Shown here piece by piece: positions 35,295 to 45,400 of a stretch of 61,810 bases of DNA. Source of the stretch: Sphingopyxis indica. GTDB taxonomy: Bacteria > Pseudomonadota > Alphaproteobacteria > Sphingomonadales > Sphingomonadaceae. The notes beneath the pieces are model-generated. The model had not been told where the DNA came from, did not search any database, and was given only the letters and a program-made list of their open reading frames with translations. Position 1 is the first letter of the stretch; each line of letters opens with the position of its first letter. The position numbers and the translations under genes were made by a program. The stretch covers positions 1 through 61,810 of the forward strand of contig NZ_FZPA01000017.1 in assembly GCF_900188185.1 (NCBI RefSeq), given 5' to 3'.

Positions 35295-37997
35295 ATGGTC
35301 GAGATTTTCACGGTCGGCGGCGGCGAGTACATCGTCAACGTCCTCAACGCTGTTGCCGCCTGGACCGGTGCGGGCGGCTACAAGAGCCTGATCCAGGTCG
35401 CGCTGGTGATGGGCATGGTGCTCGCTGTCATCGTGGTCGCGTTCAACCAGGACTGGCGTGCCTGGCTCAACTGGTTCCTTGGCGCGACGCTCATCTACAT
35501 GTGCCTGATGGTGCCGCGCATGGACGTCCATGTGACCGACCGGGTCAATCCCAGCCTTGCCCCTGCTACGGTGGCCAATGTCCCGCTCGGGCTCGCCCTG
35601 ATGGCAAGCTTCACCAGCCAGGCGGGGGACTATCTAACCCGCTCGGCCGAACTCGTCTTCGGCCTGCCAGACGACCTCAACTACTCGAAGAACGGCATGA
35701 TCTATGGCGCACGGCTGCTTGAATCGACGCGGAGCTTGCGCATTTCCGATCCTGAGTTTGCTGCGAACTTCGACGAGCATGTCCGGCAATGCGTGTTCTA
35801 CGATCTGCTGCTCGGCCGCTACTCGATGAAGGAGCTTTCTGAGAGCGATGACATCTGGGCGACGATCGCACCGGGCAGCGCGGCGCGCGCGCAGAAATTC
35901 CTGACCAGGCAGGCCGACGACAGCGTGACGGCATCGATCATCACCTGCCGCGAAGCCTACACCGCGCTGTCGGGGCAGTGGGCGGGCCTCATTGACGAGA
36001 TGACGCTTGTCGCGGGGCGTCAGCTTTATCCACGCCAGACCGAAGCGCTCGCCAGGGCCAAGCTCATGGCTGATCTCCCGATTGCCTATCAGTATCTCAC
36101 CGGCATCTCGCGCAGCGCGAGCGACATTTTCCGCCAGGTGCTGACGATCAATGCCATGAACCAGGCCATGCACGGCTTTGCAGGGGCGAGCGGCACCGGC
36201 AGCATCGACGTCTTCGCGCAGACCCGGGCCGATATTCAGACCGAGCGGACCTATTCCTCGATCGCGCACAACGCGATGAAATGGGTCCCAATCCTGAATG
36301 TCGTGCTGACGGTGGTGTTCTACGCGCTGTTCCCTGTCCTGTTTCCGCTGTTCCTGATGCCGCGGACCGGACCCATTGCATTGAGAGGTTACGTCACCGG
36401 CTTCTTCTACCTTGCGGCGTGGGGACCGCTCTTCGTCATCCTGCACATGATCCTGATGTTCAAGGGCGCGGGCGATGTCGCCGCCGCTGGCGGCAGCACG
36501 GGCCTCAGCCTGGCGACCTTTGCCGGCATGAGCGACGTCAACAGCGATATCGGTATCTTGGCGGGCTATCTCGTTGCCTCGATACCCTTCCTTGCCGGCG
36601 GGGTGGCGCGTGGTGCGCTGGCGATTTCGGGCCAGGCAACAAGCTATCTCAACCCGAGCCAGAACGCGGCCGAGGAAGCCGCGCGCGAAGCGAGCACCGG
36701 CAATGTCTCGCTTGGCAATTCGAACATCGACAACTCGACAGTGTTCTCCCGCCAGTTTGCGCAGGGCAATCTTGTACCCAACATCGCCTATGGCGCGGCA
36801 CAGACGCGTGGTTTCAGCGACAGCGGCACGCAGACGACCAGCTTCCCCGATGGCGAGTTCGCTGCTGTCCCGAACTCGAGCTATCCGTTCACACCGACGC
36901 TGGGGCAGGATTTCACGGGACGCCTCGGAACGATGGCGAGCCAGAGCCGGACGCAGAGCGAGACCTATGCCAATCTTGCTCAGCAATCGACAAGCTCTGC
37001 GCTCACCCGGTTCAGCGAGATCCGCAACGCCTACAGCCAGGGTCAGAGCTCCGACACGGTCAGCGGCGTCGGCACGAACGACAGCATCGGCACGGCATTC
37101 AGCGAAGTCGACAATGCCTCGAGGACGCTGCAGCAGCAGTTCGGCCTTTCCCGGCGCGCCTCCGACGACATTACCGTGTCTTGGTTCTTGAATGGTGACG
37201 CTGGAATTGGTCTGAAGGGAGAAAGGGGGCCGGTACAGGCGTCTGCTGGTTTGCGGGGTGGTCGCAATCAGACTTGGACGGACAGCGATATCGGGATCGC
37301 CTCGGAAGATCGCGGCAGGATCATGGGTACGCTGCGGCAGCTTTCGGATAGCCGCAACTGGTCGAATACGCGTGAAGGCTTTCTGCGCGAGACGAGCTCA
37401 AGCTCGGTATCACAGGTATCGACCAGCTCGTCGGGTCTCAGTCGATCGCTGACCGAAGCCGAGAGCTATACGCGAGAGGCGCGTCGGGCCGAAGAGATGG
37501 CTAGTCGCCTCGAGAATCAGGCTAGCTGGTACGAGGCCAACAGCGCCGCGGGCACGCTGAACTTGAGCCAGGCCTATCGCGAATGGGGCATGGCCGAGAT
37601 GGAAGCCAATCGCGACTATTACGGGCCGGTGCGCTTCGACGACATCGAGTTTCAGATGAGCGCGCGCGGCCAGCAGCTGCAATCTCGGTTTGTCGAAAGC
37701 TATGCCGATCGGCTGCAGGACGACATCGAAGCCGACCTTTCATTGCCGGACTTCGCTCCTGTCAGCCGCCCCGGGATCGGGAGTGCTGGGCAGGTGCGAG
37801 CTAGGGGAGCTGTAGGTTCTGCGGGTGGTCCCTCAATGCCCAATGCTCCTGATCGGTCTGACATCACGGATGAGGTCGAGCGGGTTCGCCAGCAGGGTCG
37901 TGGAAGGATTGGTACCGTTCGAGGTTACCTGGACCGCCAAACGCAGGGCGCCACGGGCGCAAGCGAGGAAGCTGCCGACGACGTAAAGGAATGGTAG
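35295..37997 (+). CDS. traG: TraG, mating-pair stabilisation and pilus protein
   Basis: A 900-residue inner membrane protein. The TraG N-terminal domain begins MVEIFTVGGGEYIVNVLNAVA with several membrane helices in the first 110 residues and more around 335-460 (for example YALFPVLFPLFLMPR). The long C-terminal part is hydrophilic, serine- and glutamine-rich and helical. From about 37190 the codon use is less GC-biased than in the first two thirds, which may mark a recombined C-terminus. Last gene of the mating-pair-formation operon. Confidence 0.92.
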   Translation: MVEIFTVGGGEYIVNVLNAVAAWTGAGGYKSLIQVALVMGMVLAVIVVAFNQDWRAWLNWFLGATLIYMCLMVPRMDVHVTDRVNPSLAPATVANVPLGLALMASFTSQAGDYLTRSAELVFGLPDDLNYSKNGMIYGARLLESTRSLRISDPEFAANFDEHVRQCVFYDLLLGRYSMKELSESDDIWATIAPGSAARAQKFLTRQADDSVTASIITCREAYTALSGQWAGLIDEMTLVAGRQLYPRQTEALARAKLMADLPIAYQYLTGISRSASDIFRQVLTINAMNQAMHGFAGASGTGSIDVFAQTRADIQTERTYSSIAHNAMKWVPILNVVLTVVFYALFPVLFPLFLMPRTGPIALRGYVTGFFYLAAWGPLFVILHMILMFKGAGDVAAAGGSTGLSLATFAGMSDVNSDIGILAGYLVASIPFLAGGVARGALAISGQATSYLNPSQNAAEEAAREASTGNVSLGNSNIDNSTVFSRQFAQGNLVPNIAYGAAQTRGFSDSGTQTTSFPDGEFAAVPNSSYPFTPTLGQDFTGRLGTMASQSRTQSETYANLAQQSTSSALTRFSEIRNAYSQGQSSDTVSGVGTNDSIGTAFSEVDNASRTLQQQFGLSRRASDDITVSWFLNGDAGIGLKGERGPVQASAGLRGGRNQTWTDSDIGIASEDRGRIMGTLRQLSDSRNWSNTREGFLRETSSSSVSQVSTSSSGLSRSLTEAESYTREARRAEEMASRLENQASWYEANSAAGTLNLSQAYREWGMAEMEANRDYYGPVRFDDIEFQMSARGQQLQSRFVESYADRLQDDIEADLSLPDFAPVSRPGIGSAGQVRARGAVGSAGGPSMPNAPDRSDITDEVERVRQQGRGRIGTVRGYLDRQTQGATGASEEAADDVKEW

Positions 37998-38001
37998 GTG
38001 G

Positions 38002-38211
38002 TCAAAGCACCAAGTCGTAGATCACCACATAGATGATGAATGCTATGAGAAGGATCGCGAATGCAATGAAGCCAACTCGCCCCCATGGGTCGGCCCAGGC
38101 CTTCTTCCACGAGTAGGATGTGAGGCGGTTTTCGGAGATGGCACGGTCGATCTCTCGTAGGCCCTTCCAGTCCGTCTCGTCATTGTGACCCTTCTCATCA
38201 TCCATTTCCAT
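38002..38211 (-). CDS. Small single-pass membrane protein
   Basis: About 69 residues: a charged N-terminus (DDEKGHNDETDWKGLREID) and one C-terminal membrane helix (VGFIAFAILLIAFIIYVVIYD). GGAG precedes the start (GTG 38214, ATG 38211 and ATG 38205 are all possible). It is opposite in direction to traG, only four bases from its stop, and divergent from hipB. Function unknown; small membrane proteins at such places may be exclusion or toxin-like proteins, but nothing shows it. Confidence 0.6.
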   Translation of the reverse strand: MEMDDEKGHNDETDWKGLREIDRAISENRLTSYSWKKAWADPWGRVGFIAFAILLIAFIIYVVIYDLVL

Positions 38212-38270
38212 CACTCCGACCTAAATAAAGTAGCAATTTTGATGCATTATCGGTGACAAGCGAATTTAGG

Positions 38271-38365
38271 TCTCGATATTGACACATTAAGTTCCTTCAT
38301 GTAAAGACGCAAAATCGCTACACAACGCTCCATATTGGAGATAATGTCTCGATAATGCCACATTA
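38271..38365. repeat. Direct repeats upstream of hipBA (candidate HipB sites)
   Basis: TCTCGATATTGACACATTA (38271-38289) recurs as TCTCGATAATGCCACATTA (38347-38365), 17 of 19 bases identical, 76 bases apart. The second copy overlaps the hipB start codon. GCATTATC at 38254-38261 is an inverted half of the second copy. HipB-type antitoxins repress their own operon from repeated sites, so this is a plausible autoregulatory region. Confidence 0.6.
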
Positions 38366-38714
38366 TGATTCACCAGATCTGCGCCCTCTCTCGGTACTGC
38401 TATCCGACCTCGGGAAGCAGATCGAAGCATATCGCATATCACGCAATCTCAAGCAGGCCGAGCTTGCGGAAATGGCTGGCATCTCGCGTTCAACGCTCGC
38501 CCGCCTGGAAGCCGGCAATGGCGGGACCATCGATAGCCTTGCCAGGATCATGCGTGCGCTTGAAATTGAAGACCGCCTTCTGGATGTCATGCCGGACGCC
38601 AAGCTGAGCCCGCTCGATCCCCGGTCCGACACCGGCAAGGCGCGGCAAAGGGTGCGCAAATCTTCTGAAGGTGAGGCTGGCGAGGAATGGAGCTGGGGTG
38701 ACGAGGCCCCATGA
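38355..38714 (+). CDS. hipB: HipB-like XRE-family antitoxin/repressor
   Basis: A 119-residue protein with an HTH_3 domain: LGKQIEAYRISRNLKQAELAEMAGISRSTLARLEAGNGG (residues about 18-57). It stops in an ATGA overlap with a hipA-like gene, the usual order for this toxin-antitoxin family. The charged C-terminal tail (SSEGEAGEEWSWGDE) may contact the toxin. No close Shine-Dalgarno sequence is seen before ATG 38355 (GGAG is 14 bases away). Confidence 0.85.
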   Translation: MPHYDSPDLRPLSVLLSDLGKQIEAYRISRNLKQAELAEMAGISRSTLARLEAGNGGTIDSLARIMRALEIEDRLLDVMPDAKLSPLDPRSDTGKARQRVRKSSEGEAGEEWSWGDEAP

Positions 38715-40006
38715 CGCGTGCCGTAGTCAATCTCTGGGGCCGTCAGATCGGCGCCGTCCTGTGGGATGAGGATCGCGATGTCGGGGTTTTCGAATACACT
38801 CCGGAATTCAGCCGCAGCGGTATCGAAGTCGCCCCGCTCACAATGCCCCTGCGAAGTGGCGTCTACGACTTTCCCGCGCTGAATTACGAGACCTTCAAAG
38901 GGCTACCGGGCATGCTGGCCGACAGCCTGCCCGACAAATTTGGCAACGCCCTGATCAACCGTTGGCTTGCCGAGCAGGGCCGCACAGCCGACAGCTTCGA
39001 TCCGGTCGAGCGCCTTTGCTACACCGGCCGCAGAGGCATGGGCGCGCTCGAATTCGAACCGGCTACCGGTGAGCGCCGCGAACAGGGTCGACCGGTCGAT
39101 ATCGCTCCGCTTGTCGAGCTCGCCAACAGGGTCATTGCCGCGCGCGAAGAACTGGCCGGGGTCCTCAAAGGAGAGGATGATCATCGCGCACTTCAAGAGA
39201 TCCTGCGCGTCGGCACCTCTGCTGGTGGTGCCCGGGCCAAGGCCGTCCTCGCCTGGAATGAGGAGACCGGAGAATTCCATTCAGGGCAGCTGACAGCAGG
39301 GCCCGGCTACACGCAATGGCTGGTCAAATTCGATGGCGTGTCGGGCAATGCCGACAAGGAACTCGCTGATCCGATGGGCTTCGGCCGGCTTGAATACGCT
39401 TGCTATCTGCTAGCCCGGGAGGCTGGCATCGACATGGCTCGCTCACGACTGCACGAAGAGGGCGGGCGGGCGCATTTCATGACCCAGCGCTTCGATCGCA
39501 CGCCTGACGGCAAGAAGCTCCACATGCAGTCGCTTTGCGCGATGCGCCATTTCGATTTCAACCTCGCCCGGGCCTACAGCTACGAGCAGGCAATCGAGAC
39601 AATCCGCATGCTCGGTCTCGGACGCGAAGCGATCAAGGAGCAGGTGCGCCGCGCTCTGCTCAATATCTTCATCCGCAACCAGGACGACCACACCAAGAAC
39701 ATCGCCTTCCTCATGAATAGCGCGGGTCGCTGGAGCCTCTCGCCCGCATTCGATGTCGTCTATGCCTACAATCCTGACGGGGACTGGACCAACGAGCACC
39801 AGATGTCTCTGGCCGGCAAAACCGACGGTTTCGAACTCGATGACTTGCTGGAATTCGGAAAGTTCGCTGACCTTAAAACGATTGAGACAAAAGCGATCAT
39901 ATCCGAGATCGGTGCCGCAGTAGACCGCTGGTCTCAATTTGCACGAGACGCCGGAGTGCCAGGCGCCATGGCACAAAAGGCAAAGCGAGGATTCAGATTA
40001 TTCTAG
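38711..40006 (+). CDS. hipA: HipA-like serine/threonine kinase toxin
   Basis: A 431-residue HipA-domain protein. The N-terminal subdomain has GALEFEPATG and FKGLPGMLADSLPDKFGN. The kinase domain shows the nucleotide lysine in QWLVKFDG, the catalytic loop NIFIRNQDDHTKNIAFLM and the metal-binding WSLSPAFDVVYAYN. E. coli HipA phosphorylates glutamyl-tRNA synthetase and causes growth arrest; the target here is unknown. On a conjugative element the pair probably stabilises inheritance, or supports the adjacent defence genes through growth arrest. Confidence 0.9.
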   Translation: MTRAVVNLWGRQIGAVLWDEDRDVGVFEYTPEFSRSGIEVAPLTMPLRSGVYDFPALNYETFKGLPGMLADSLPDKFGNALINRWLAEQGRTADSFDPVERLCYTGRRGMGALEFEPATGERREQGRPVDIAPLVELANRVIAAREELAGVLKGEDDHRALQEILRVGTSAGGARAKAVLAWNEETGEFHSGQLTAGPGYTQWLVKFDGVSGNADKELADPMGFGRLEYACYLLAREAGIDMARSRLHEEGGRAHFMTQRFDRTPDGKKLHMQSLCAMRHFDFNLARAYSYEQAIETIRMLGLGREAIKEQVRRALLNIFIRNQDDHTKNIAFLMNSAGRWSLSPAFDVVYAYNPDGDWTNEHQMSLAGKTDGFELDDLLEFGKFADLKTIETKAIISEIGAAVDRWSQFARDAGVPGAMAQKAKRGFRLF

Positions 40007-40174
40007 CAGGCCAATAGGCAGGCGAGCAGAAGTCTGAAACTCCTTGGCCGTCAACAGCTTCAGGAGATTTGGGAAACTATCGGACCAACCCCGATCCCCG
40101 CCGAAAGCGTACGAAAAGCATCGGTGCGAGAATTGCTCTTCGGTCATGGCGATGCGCCCATCGAAACCTGCGAC

Positions 40175-41311
40175 TCATGCGCTGACCTTCATTCGGTCAG
40201 CAGCTTCAGCGATGCACTGTAGCGCCATCGCGATCTCGCCCTTGCAGGTCGTCGGTGCCGTACTAAAACGAACGACCTCGGCGGCTTCATTCGCATCGAG
40301 TCCCATCGCACGGAGAACGTGGCTTGGTTCGGGAATTCCGGAGGTACAGGCCGAACCGCGCGCCAAGGCCACGTCAGGCTGCAGAAGAGCAACGAGCCTC
40401 TCCGCATCAACACCAGGTATCCTGACGCAAAGGTTGCCAGGGTGGCGGTCTTCGCGATTACCGATCGTCTCCATTTGAGGGAACAGGCTTTGCAGCCCCG
40501 CTTCCAGTTCCAGCGTCAGGGATCTCCATTCGGCAACAGCACGATCATCGGGTAGCAGCCGGCATGCTTCGCCGAGGCCCGCGCACAATGGGGTCGGAAG
40601 GGTTCCAGCGCGCAGACCACCTTCCTGATCACCGCCATGGATCAATGGTTGAAGCCGGGACCTCACCTCGCGACTAACATAGAGAGCGCCGATACCTTTG
40701 GGGCCAGAAGCCTTGTGCCCTGACAGACTGAGGAAATCGACACCAAGCTCCAAAACATCGATCGGCAGCCAATAAAGCGCCTGCGCAGCATCAGTATGTA
40801 ATAGTGCTCCGGCGGACCGACATAGCTGAGATATCTCCTTGATTGGCTGGACAACGCCCATCTCGTTGTTCACGAGCATTATGGACACAAGCAGGGTTTG
40901 ATCGTCTACCAACTTGGAAAGCCTGTCGAGATCGACCCGCCCTTCACGATCGACAGGAGCAACCACCAGTTCAGCTCCCTCGCGAGCCACCTCTCTTGCC
41001 GGCGCAAGGACGGCCTTGTGCTCAATGGCGCTTACGATAACTTTTTTCCGATTCGGGTCAGATCGCGTCAGCCCCCGTATCGCGAGATTGTTCGCCTCCG
41101 TGGCGCCGGAAGTGAATATGATCTCATCGGCATCTGCGTCGACAGCATGCGCCACATTATTGCGAGACGCTTCGATCGCATCGGCAGCAGTCCAGCCTGC
41201 CGCATGGTCCGCGGCGTGAGGATTTGCATAGTGCTCGGTGTAATAGGGCTGCATCGCAGCGACGACCTGGGGATGGGTCGGCGTGGATGCCTGATGGTCC
41301 AGATAGATCAC
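40175..41311 (-). CDS. sspA: Cysteine desulfurase, SspA/DndA type
   Basis: A PLP enzyme of the NifS/IscS fold, 378 residues, that takes sulfur from cysteine for DNA phosphorothioation. It has IYLDHQASTPTHP at the start, the cofactor lysine in SLSGHKASGPKGIG, and the persulfide cysteine in ARGSACTSGIPEPSHVL. I chose GTG 41311 (MIYLDHQ), preceded by GGGAGG at five bases; the frame is open to 41356, but that start has no ribosome binding site. It is divergent from sspBCD and shares their control region. A housekeeping IscS is less likely, since no other Fe-S assembly gene is near. Confidence 0.85.
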   Translation of the reverse strand: MIYLDHQASTPTHPQVVAAMQPYYTEHYANPHAADHAAGWTAADAIEASRNNVAHAVDADADEIIFTSGATEANNLAIRGLTRSDPNRKKVIVSAIEHKAVLAPAREVAREGAELVVAPVDREGRVDLDRLSKLVDDQTLLVSIMLVNNEMGVVQPIKEISQLCRSAGALLHTDAAQALYWLPIDVLELGVDFLSLSGHKASGPKGIGALYVSREVRSRLQPLIHGGDQEGGLRAGTLPTPLCAGLGEACRLLPDDRAVAEWRSLTLELEAGLQSLFPQMETIGNREDRHPGNLCVRIPGVDAERLVALLQPDVALARGSACTSGIPEPSHVLRAMGLDANEAAEVVRFSTAPTTCKGEIAMALQCIAEAADRMKVSA

Positions 41312-41366
41312 GCTCACCTCCCGTTGTTCTCTTTGCGTTCCACGAACAAAATGCACAAGACACTAG

Positions 41367-41427
41367 CACTGGTGATTGTCACCAGTGACCCTACTCGCTA
41401 TCATCACTGGTGAATTTGTCCAGTGAT
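41367..41427. promoter_or_regulatory. Divergent sspA/sspB control region with two matching operators
   Basis: Two inverted repeats share the pattern CACTGG-N9-CCAGTG. The first (41367-41387) is a perfect repeat with arms CACTGGTGA and TCACCAGTG around TTG. The second spans 41405-41425, and its symmetry extends to ATCACTGG and CCAGTGAT (41403-41427). Centres are 38 bases apart. A sigma70-like promoter for sspB overlaps both: TTGTCA (41376-41381), 17 bases, TATCAT (41399-41404). A dimeric repressor here would block sspB and probably sspA. No regulator gene is adjacent. Confidence 0.72.
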
Positions 41428-41442
41428 AGGGAAATGGGTGGG

Positions 41443-42423
41443 ATGCGAAGCCTTTTGGACCGCGATGACATCAAGCTGCAGGTGGCCGGACATGAGACCT
41501 TTCCCTGCCGATATGGGTGGCTAAAGAAGTCTTACGACGCCGTTTGTGAAGAATTGGCAGTCGAAGATGAACAGCAACAGCATGCTTTTTCCCCAAATGT
41601 AGGGATAGGAAAGTTCGGTGTTGGCAAGAACATGGTCGCTTCGATGCGGCATTGGTCACTCGCCTGCGGAGTACTTGTGCCACAGGGGGAGCGGGTGGGA
41701 CGGCTCGAATTGCTGGAGCCTACAGCACTAGGCCATAGAATCTTCGGTGGAGGTGACCCCTATCTCGAGCTTCCGGCTTCTCTCTGGCTTCTTCACTGGC
41801 GGCTCGTTGCAAGCCCTGGGCGGGCCACGACTTGGTATTACGCCTTTAACGAATTTAACGATGCGATATTCACCAAGGATACCCTTGCTGCCCGTCTCTG
41901 GGCGAGACTGGAGGAACTGCGAGAGGTTGGTCGGCTGGCGAACAGCCGGATAGCGAAGAACACGGTCGATAGGGACGCCGAATGCTTTGTTCGTACCTAT
42001 GTGACCAAGACTTCGCGGCGAGGAACGATCGAGGATGGTCTCGAAAGCCCGTTCGCTGAGCTTGGGCTCATTGCCTCGATGGCGGGAGGCGCGTTGCAGT
42101 TCCGCCGGGGACCGAAGCCTTCGCTGCCCGATGAAGTCTTCGCATTCGCTCTTGTAGAGTTTTGGCGCTCGCAGTTTTCCACGCGCGGTTCGCTCTCCCT
42201 GGAGACCATCGCCCATGACCCTGGCTCACCCGGACGAGCATTCCTTCTCGACGAGGATTCCCTAGTCGAGCGTCTAGAGCGGATTGAAGAATTCACGTCC
42301 GCTTCGCTGGTGTGGGACGAAGGCGGCGGATTGCGGCAGGTGTCTCGTCGCAAGGAACTCGACCGAATTGATGCAGACGGCCTCCTCAACCCGCTTTTTG
42401 ACATCCTGGAGAAGGCGGCATGA
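41443..42423 (+). CDS. sspB: DUF4007-family protein, SspB type (phosphorothioation)
   Basis: A 326-residue protein of the DUF4007 type. The family start is clear: QVAGHETFPCRYGWLKKSYDAV. NVGIGKFGVGKNMVASMRHW follows near residue 60, and ASLWLLHWRLV near 115. In SspABCD systems the protein in this position is reported to nick DNA, the prelude to sulfur insertion. I chose ATG 41443, ten bases after AGGGA; GTG 41410 would lie upstream of the inferred transcription start. The stop overlaps sspC as ATGA. Confidence 0.8.
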   Translation: MRSLLDRDDIKLQVAGHETFPCRYGWLKKSYDAVCEELAVEDEQQQHAFSPNVGIGKFGVGKNMVASMRHWSLACGVLVPQGERVGRLELLEPTALGHRIFGGGDPYLELPASLWLLHWRLVASPGRATTWYYAFNEFNDAIFTKDTLAARLWARLEELREVGRLANSRIAKNTVDRDAECFVRTYVTKTSRRGTIEDGLESPFAELGLIASMAGGALQFRRGPKPSLPDEVFAFALVEFWRSQFSTRGSLSLETIAHDPGSPGRAFLLDEDSLVERLERIEEFTSASLVWDEGGGLRQVSRRKELDRIDADGLLNPLFDILEKAA

Positions 42424-45400
42424 GCAAGACTCTCTCTGATATCACTCGTGTCCGTCGCCGTTTCCAACGCTCCATCCGTGTGGGTGATGATGCTGGTGTT
42501 GCTGAGGGCTTCATCTGTACTGCTACCGCAGCGCAGGCGCTCGAAACCACCATCGAGCATGTCTCCGCGCTCGGTCATGGGGCCTTCACTTGGACCGGCC
42601 CCTATGGTTGCGGAAAGTCGAGTCTAGCGGTTGTACTTGCCGCTCTGCTCGGGCCAACTGGGCCTTCTCGCGACGAAGCGCTTGAAGTGCTCCCCGCAGA
42701 ACTCCGCGAGCAGATCGTCACGAAAATGGGATGGGAACCGCAAGGTTGGACCACTCTCTCGATCGTCGGCTCGCGCTCAGATGCGTCTTCGGTCCTTACT
42801 TCCGCGCTCGATGAAGCGGGCATCAAGAAGGGGAGTGGACCGATCGAGCGCCTCGTCGCCGAAGCCAAGCGCGGAATCGGCACCCTGCTTGTCATCGATG
42901 AGATGGGCAAATTGCTCGAACATGCTGCCTCCGAAGGGGGTGACGCATTCTTTTTCCAGGAATTGGCCGAAGCAGCGTCGCGCTCGGATGGCCATCTGGT
43001 GGTGGTCGGTGTGCTGCATCAGGCTTTCGATGACTACGCCTATCGGCTTGCACGCGAGACCCGCGAGGACTGGCTCAAGATACAGGGTCGATATGTTGAT
43101 GTGCCGCTCAATCCGACTGGCGAAGAGCAGATCGAATTGCTTTCCCGTGCGATAGAGTGCGACACGCCACCAAAAGCAATAGCGGGCATATCGGAAGTCG
43201 CCAAAGCGATTGGTGGGGCGCGCGGCGGTTCTGATGCGGCGGAGCGCCGTCTCGCGTCATGCTGGCCGCTCGGGCCGGTGGTCGCGTGCCTGCTCGGGCC
43301 GCTGTCGAGGCGCCGGTTCGGACAGAACCAACGAAGTCTCTTCGGCTTCCTCGGATCCGCCGAACCGTGTGGATTTCAGGACTTCCTCAGCTCGACACCT
43401 GTGAAGGGAGCGGCGGCCTACGACTGCGACTGGTTGTGGGGCTATCTCAGAGCCAATCTCGAGCCATCGATCATGGCGTCTCCGGACTCACATAGGTGGT
43501 CGCTCGCGCTCGACGCCATCGAACGTTCGGAAGTCGCCGGCGCAAGCAAGCCCGAACTCTCCGTCTTGCGAGCAGTCGCACTCTTGGACCTTTTCCGAGA
43601 TCGCTCGGGACTGGTTGCATCCACCGAGATTCTTGCTGCCGCTCTTCCCGATCTGAAGGAAGAGGAAATCGTTGCTGCGCTCGAGGAGCTAAAGAGAAGG
43701 TCGGTTGTGATCTTCCGCAGGCACCTCGGCGGCTTCACCCTCTATGCCGGCTCTGATTTCGACGTCGAGCAAGCACTGGAAGAGGCACTCGGCGAAGTCG
43801 TTGGATGCGATTTTTCCAAGCTTGGCGGAAGCGGTGTTCTGGCCCCCATTCTGGCCAAGCGCGAATATCATGAGACTGGTGCAATGCGCTGGTTCGAGGT
43901 GGACATTGCAACTTTAGCCGATGCGCAGAAGCGGATTTCAAGTTATCAAGAGGGACGAGGCTCCTCTGGATTGTTCCTACTCCTCGTGAATGAGGATGGC
44001 GAAAGTCCGGCTCAAGTGCGGCGGGTGCTTGACGGGCTGGAGAAGGAAGTTGGCGACCGGCCCATCGCAATTGGCCTGTCGAGTGACAGCTATATGCTTC
44101 GCGAACTGAGCCGAGAGCTAATCGCTCTCGAACGGGTCCAAGCGTCACGCCCCGAACTGAAGGGAGATGCTGTCGCACGCAGAGAGGTCGCGAGCAGACT
44201 GGTACGGGTTGCCGGAGAACTCGAGGACCGGATCCGCCATGGCTTCTCGACCATCTCCTGGCGGATACCGGCGCTTGCTTCGGACGAGATCGGCATTGCT
44301 GGAAAGGTCAAGGATCTCTCCGTCATCGCATCTCGCCTGGCAGCCGAGCTATATTCGAAGGCTCCGCGCATCCGCAACGAACTCGTCAACCGTACGAAGC
44401 CATCTTCGAACGCGGTCGCGGCCACACGAGCTTTGATGAACGCGATGATTTCGGCAGCGGACGAGCCCAGCCTCGGGATCCAGAAGTATCCGCCTGAGAA
44501 GGGACTATATGTCTCGCTTCTCGAAACCACAGGACTTCACGCCGCAGATCGAAGTGGCGCGCTGTCCTTGCGCGAACCGAAGAACGATTCCGCCAATCTT
44601 CACGCCCTTTGGGAGGAGGCCGATCAGCTCGTAGAGAAGGCGGGACCAGACGGTATCGGTTTGGAGAAACTGTTCGATGGTTGGCAGGCCCGACCCTTCG
44701 GCACGAAAGATGGCCTCCTGCCCATTCTTGGGCTCGCCTATCTGCTCACGCGGCGCGACACTCTCGCGCTATACCTCGATGAAAGCTTCTGCTCGGACAT
44801 AAGCGATCTGTTCGTAGACAGGCTGCTCCAGGAAGCCTCGAGCATTCGTTTGCGGTACAGCGAGATATCCAAGCGCGACGCAGCCATCCTGAAGGAAGTG
44901 GCCGGTGTTCTCGAAGGACTGACAGGCGATGAGATTGTGGCGGCTGAGCCGCTATTGGTTGGCAGGAAACTCGTTTCCCTGGTCATGGAGACGCCGGGCT
45001 GGGTAAGGCGGACTGCGCGCCTTTCTCCTTCCGCCCGAAAGGTCCGCGATCTCGCCATGACAGCACACGATCCGAACAAATTCATGCTCGATGACATTCC
45101 GTCGCTAGTGAGTTCGGCAGGAAAGCCAGAGCAGGTTGCTCGGATATTGAAGGAAGGGCTCAACGAAATCTCCGAGGCCTATCCTGAAATGCTAGCCTCA
45201 TTGGAGAAAGATCTGCTGAGGGAACTGCGCGTCCAGGGGAAGCAGGGTCTCGCAAACCTGCGCGCCAGGGCGGAGAGGGTCACAGGGATCACAGGCAACT
45301 TCCGGTTGGATGCGTTCGCGACCCGCCTTTCCTCATTCGACGGCAGTATGGACGTTCTCGAAGGTCTCGCCAGTCTAGCGGCGAACAAGCCGCCGCGGGA

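Noticed and set aside
35634..36986. 450-codon minus-strand frame
   Set aside because: Shadow of traG; no motif, no ribosome binding site.
40175..41311. Housekeeping iscS
   Set aside because: No isc/suf genes nearby, and the gene is divergent from sspBCD with a shared control region.
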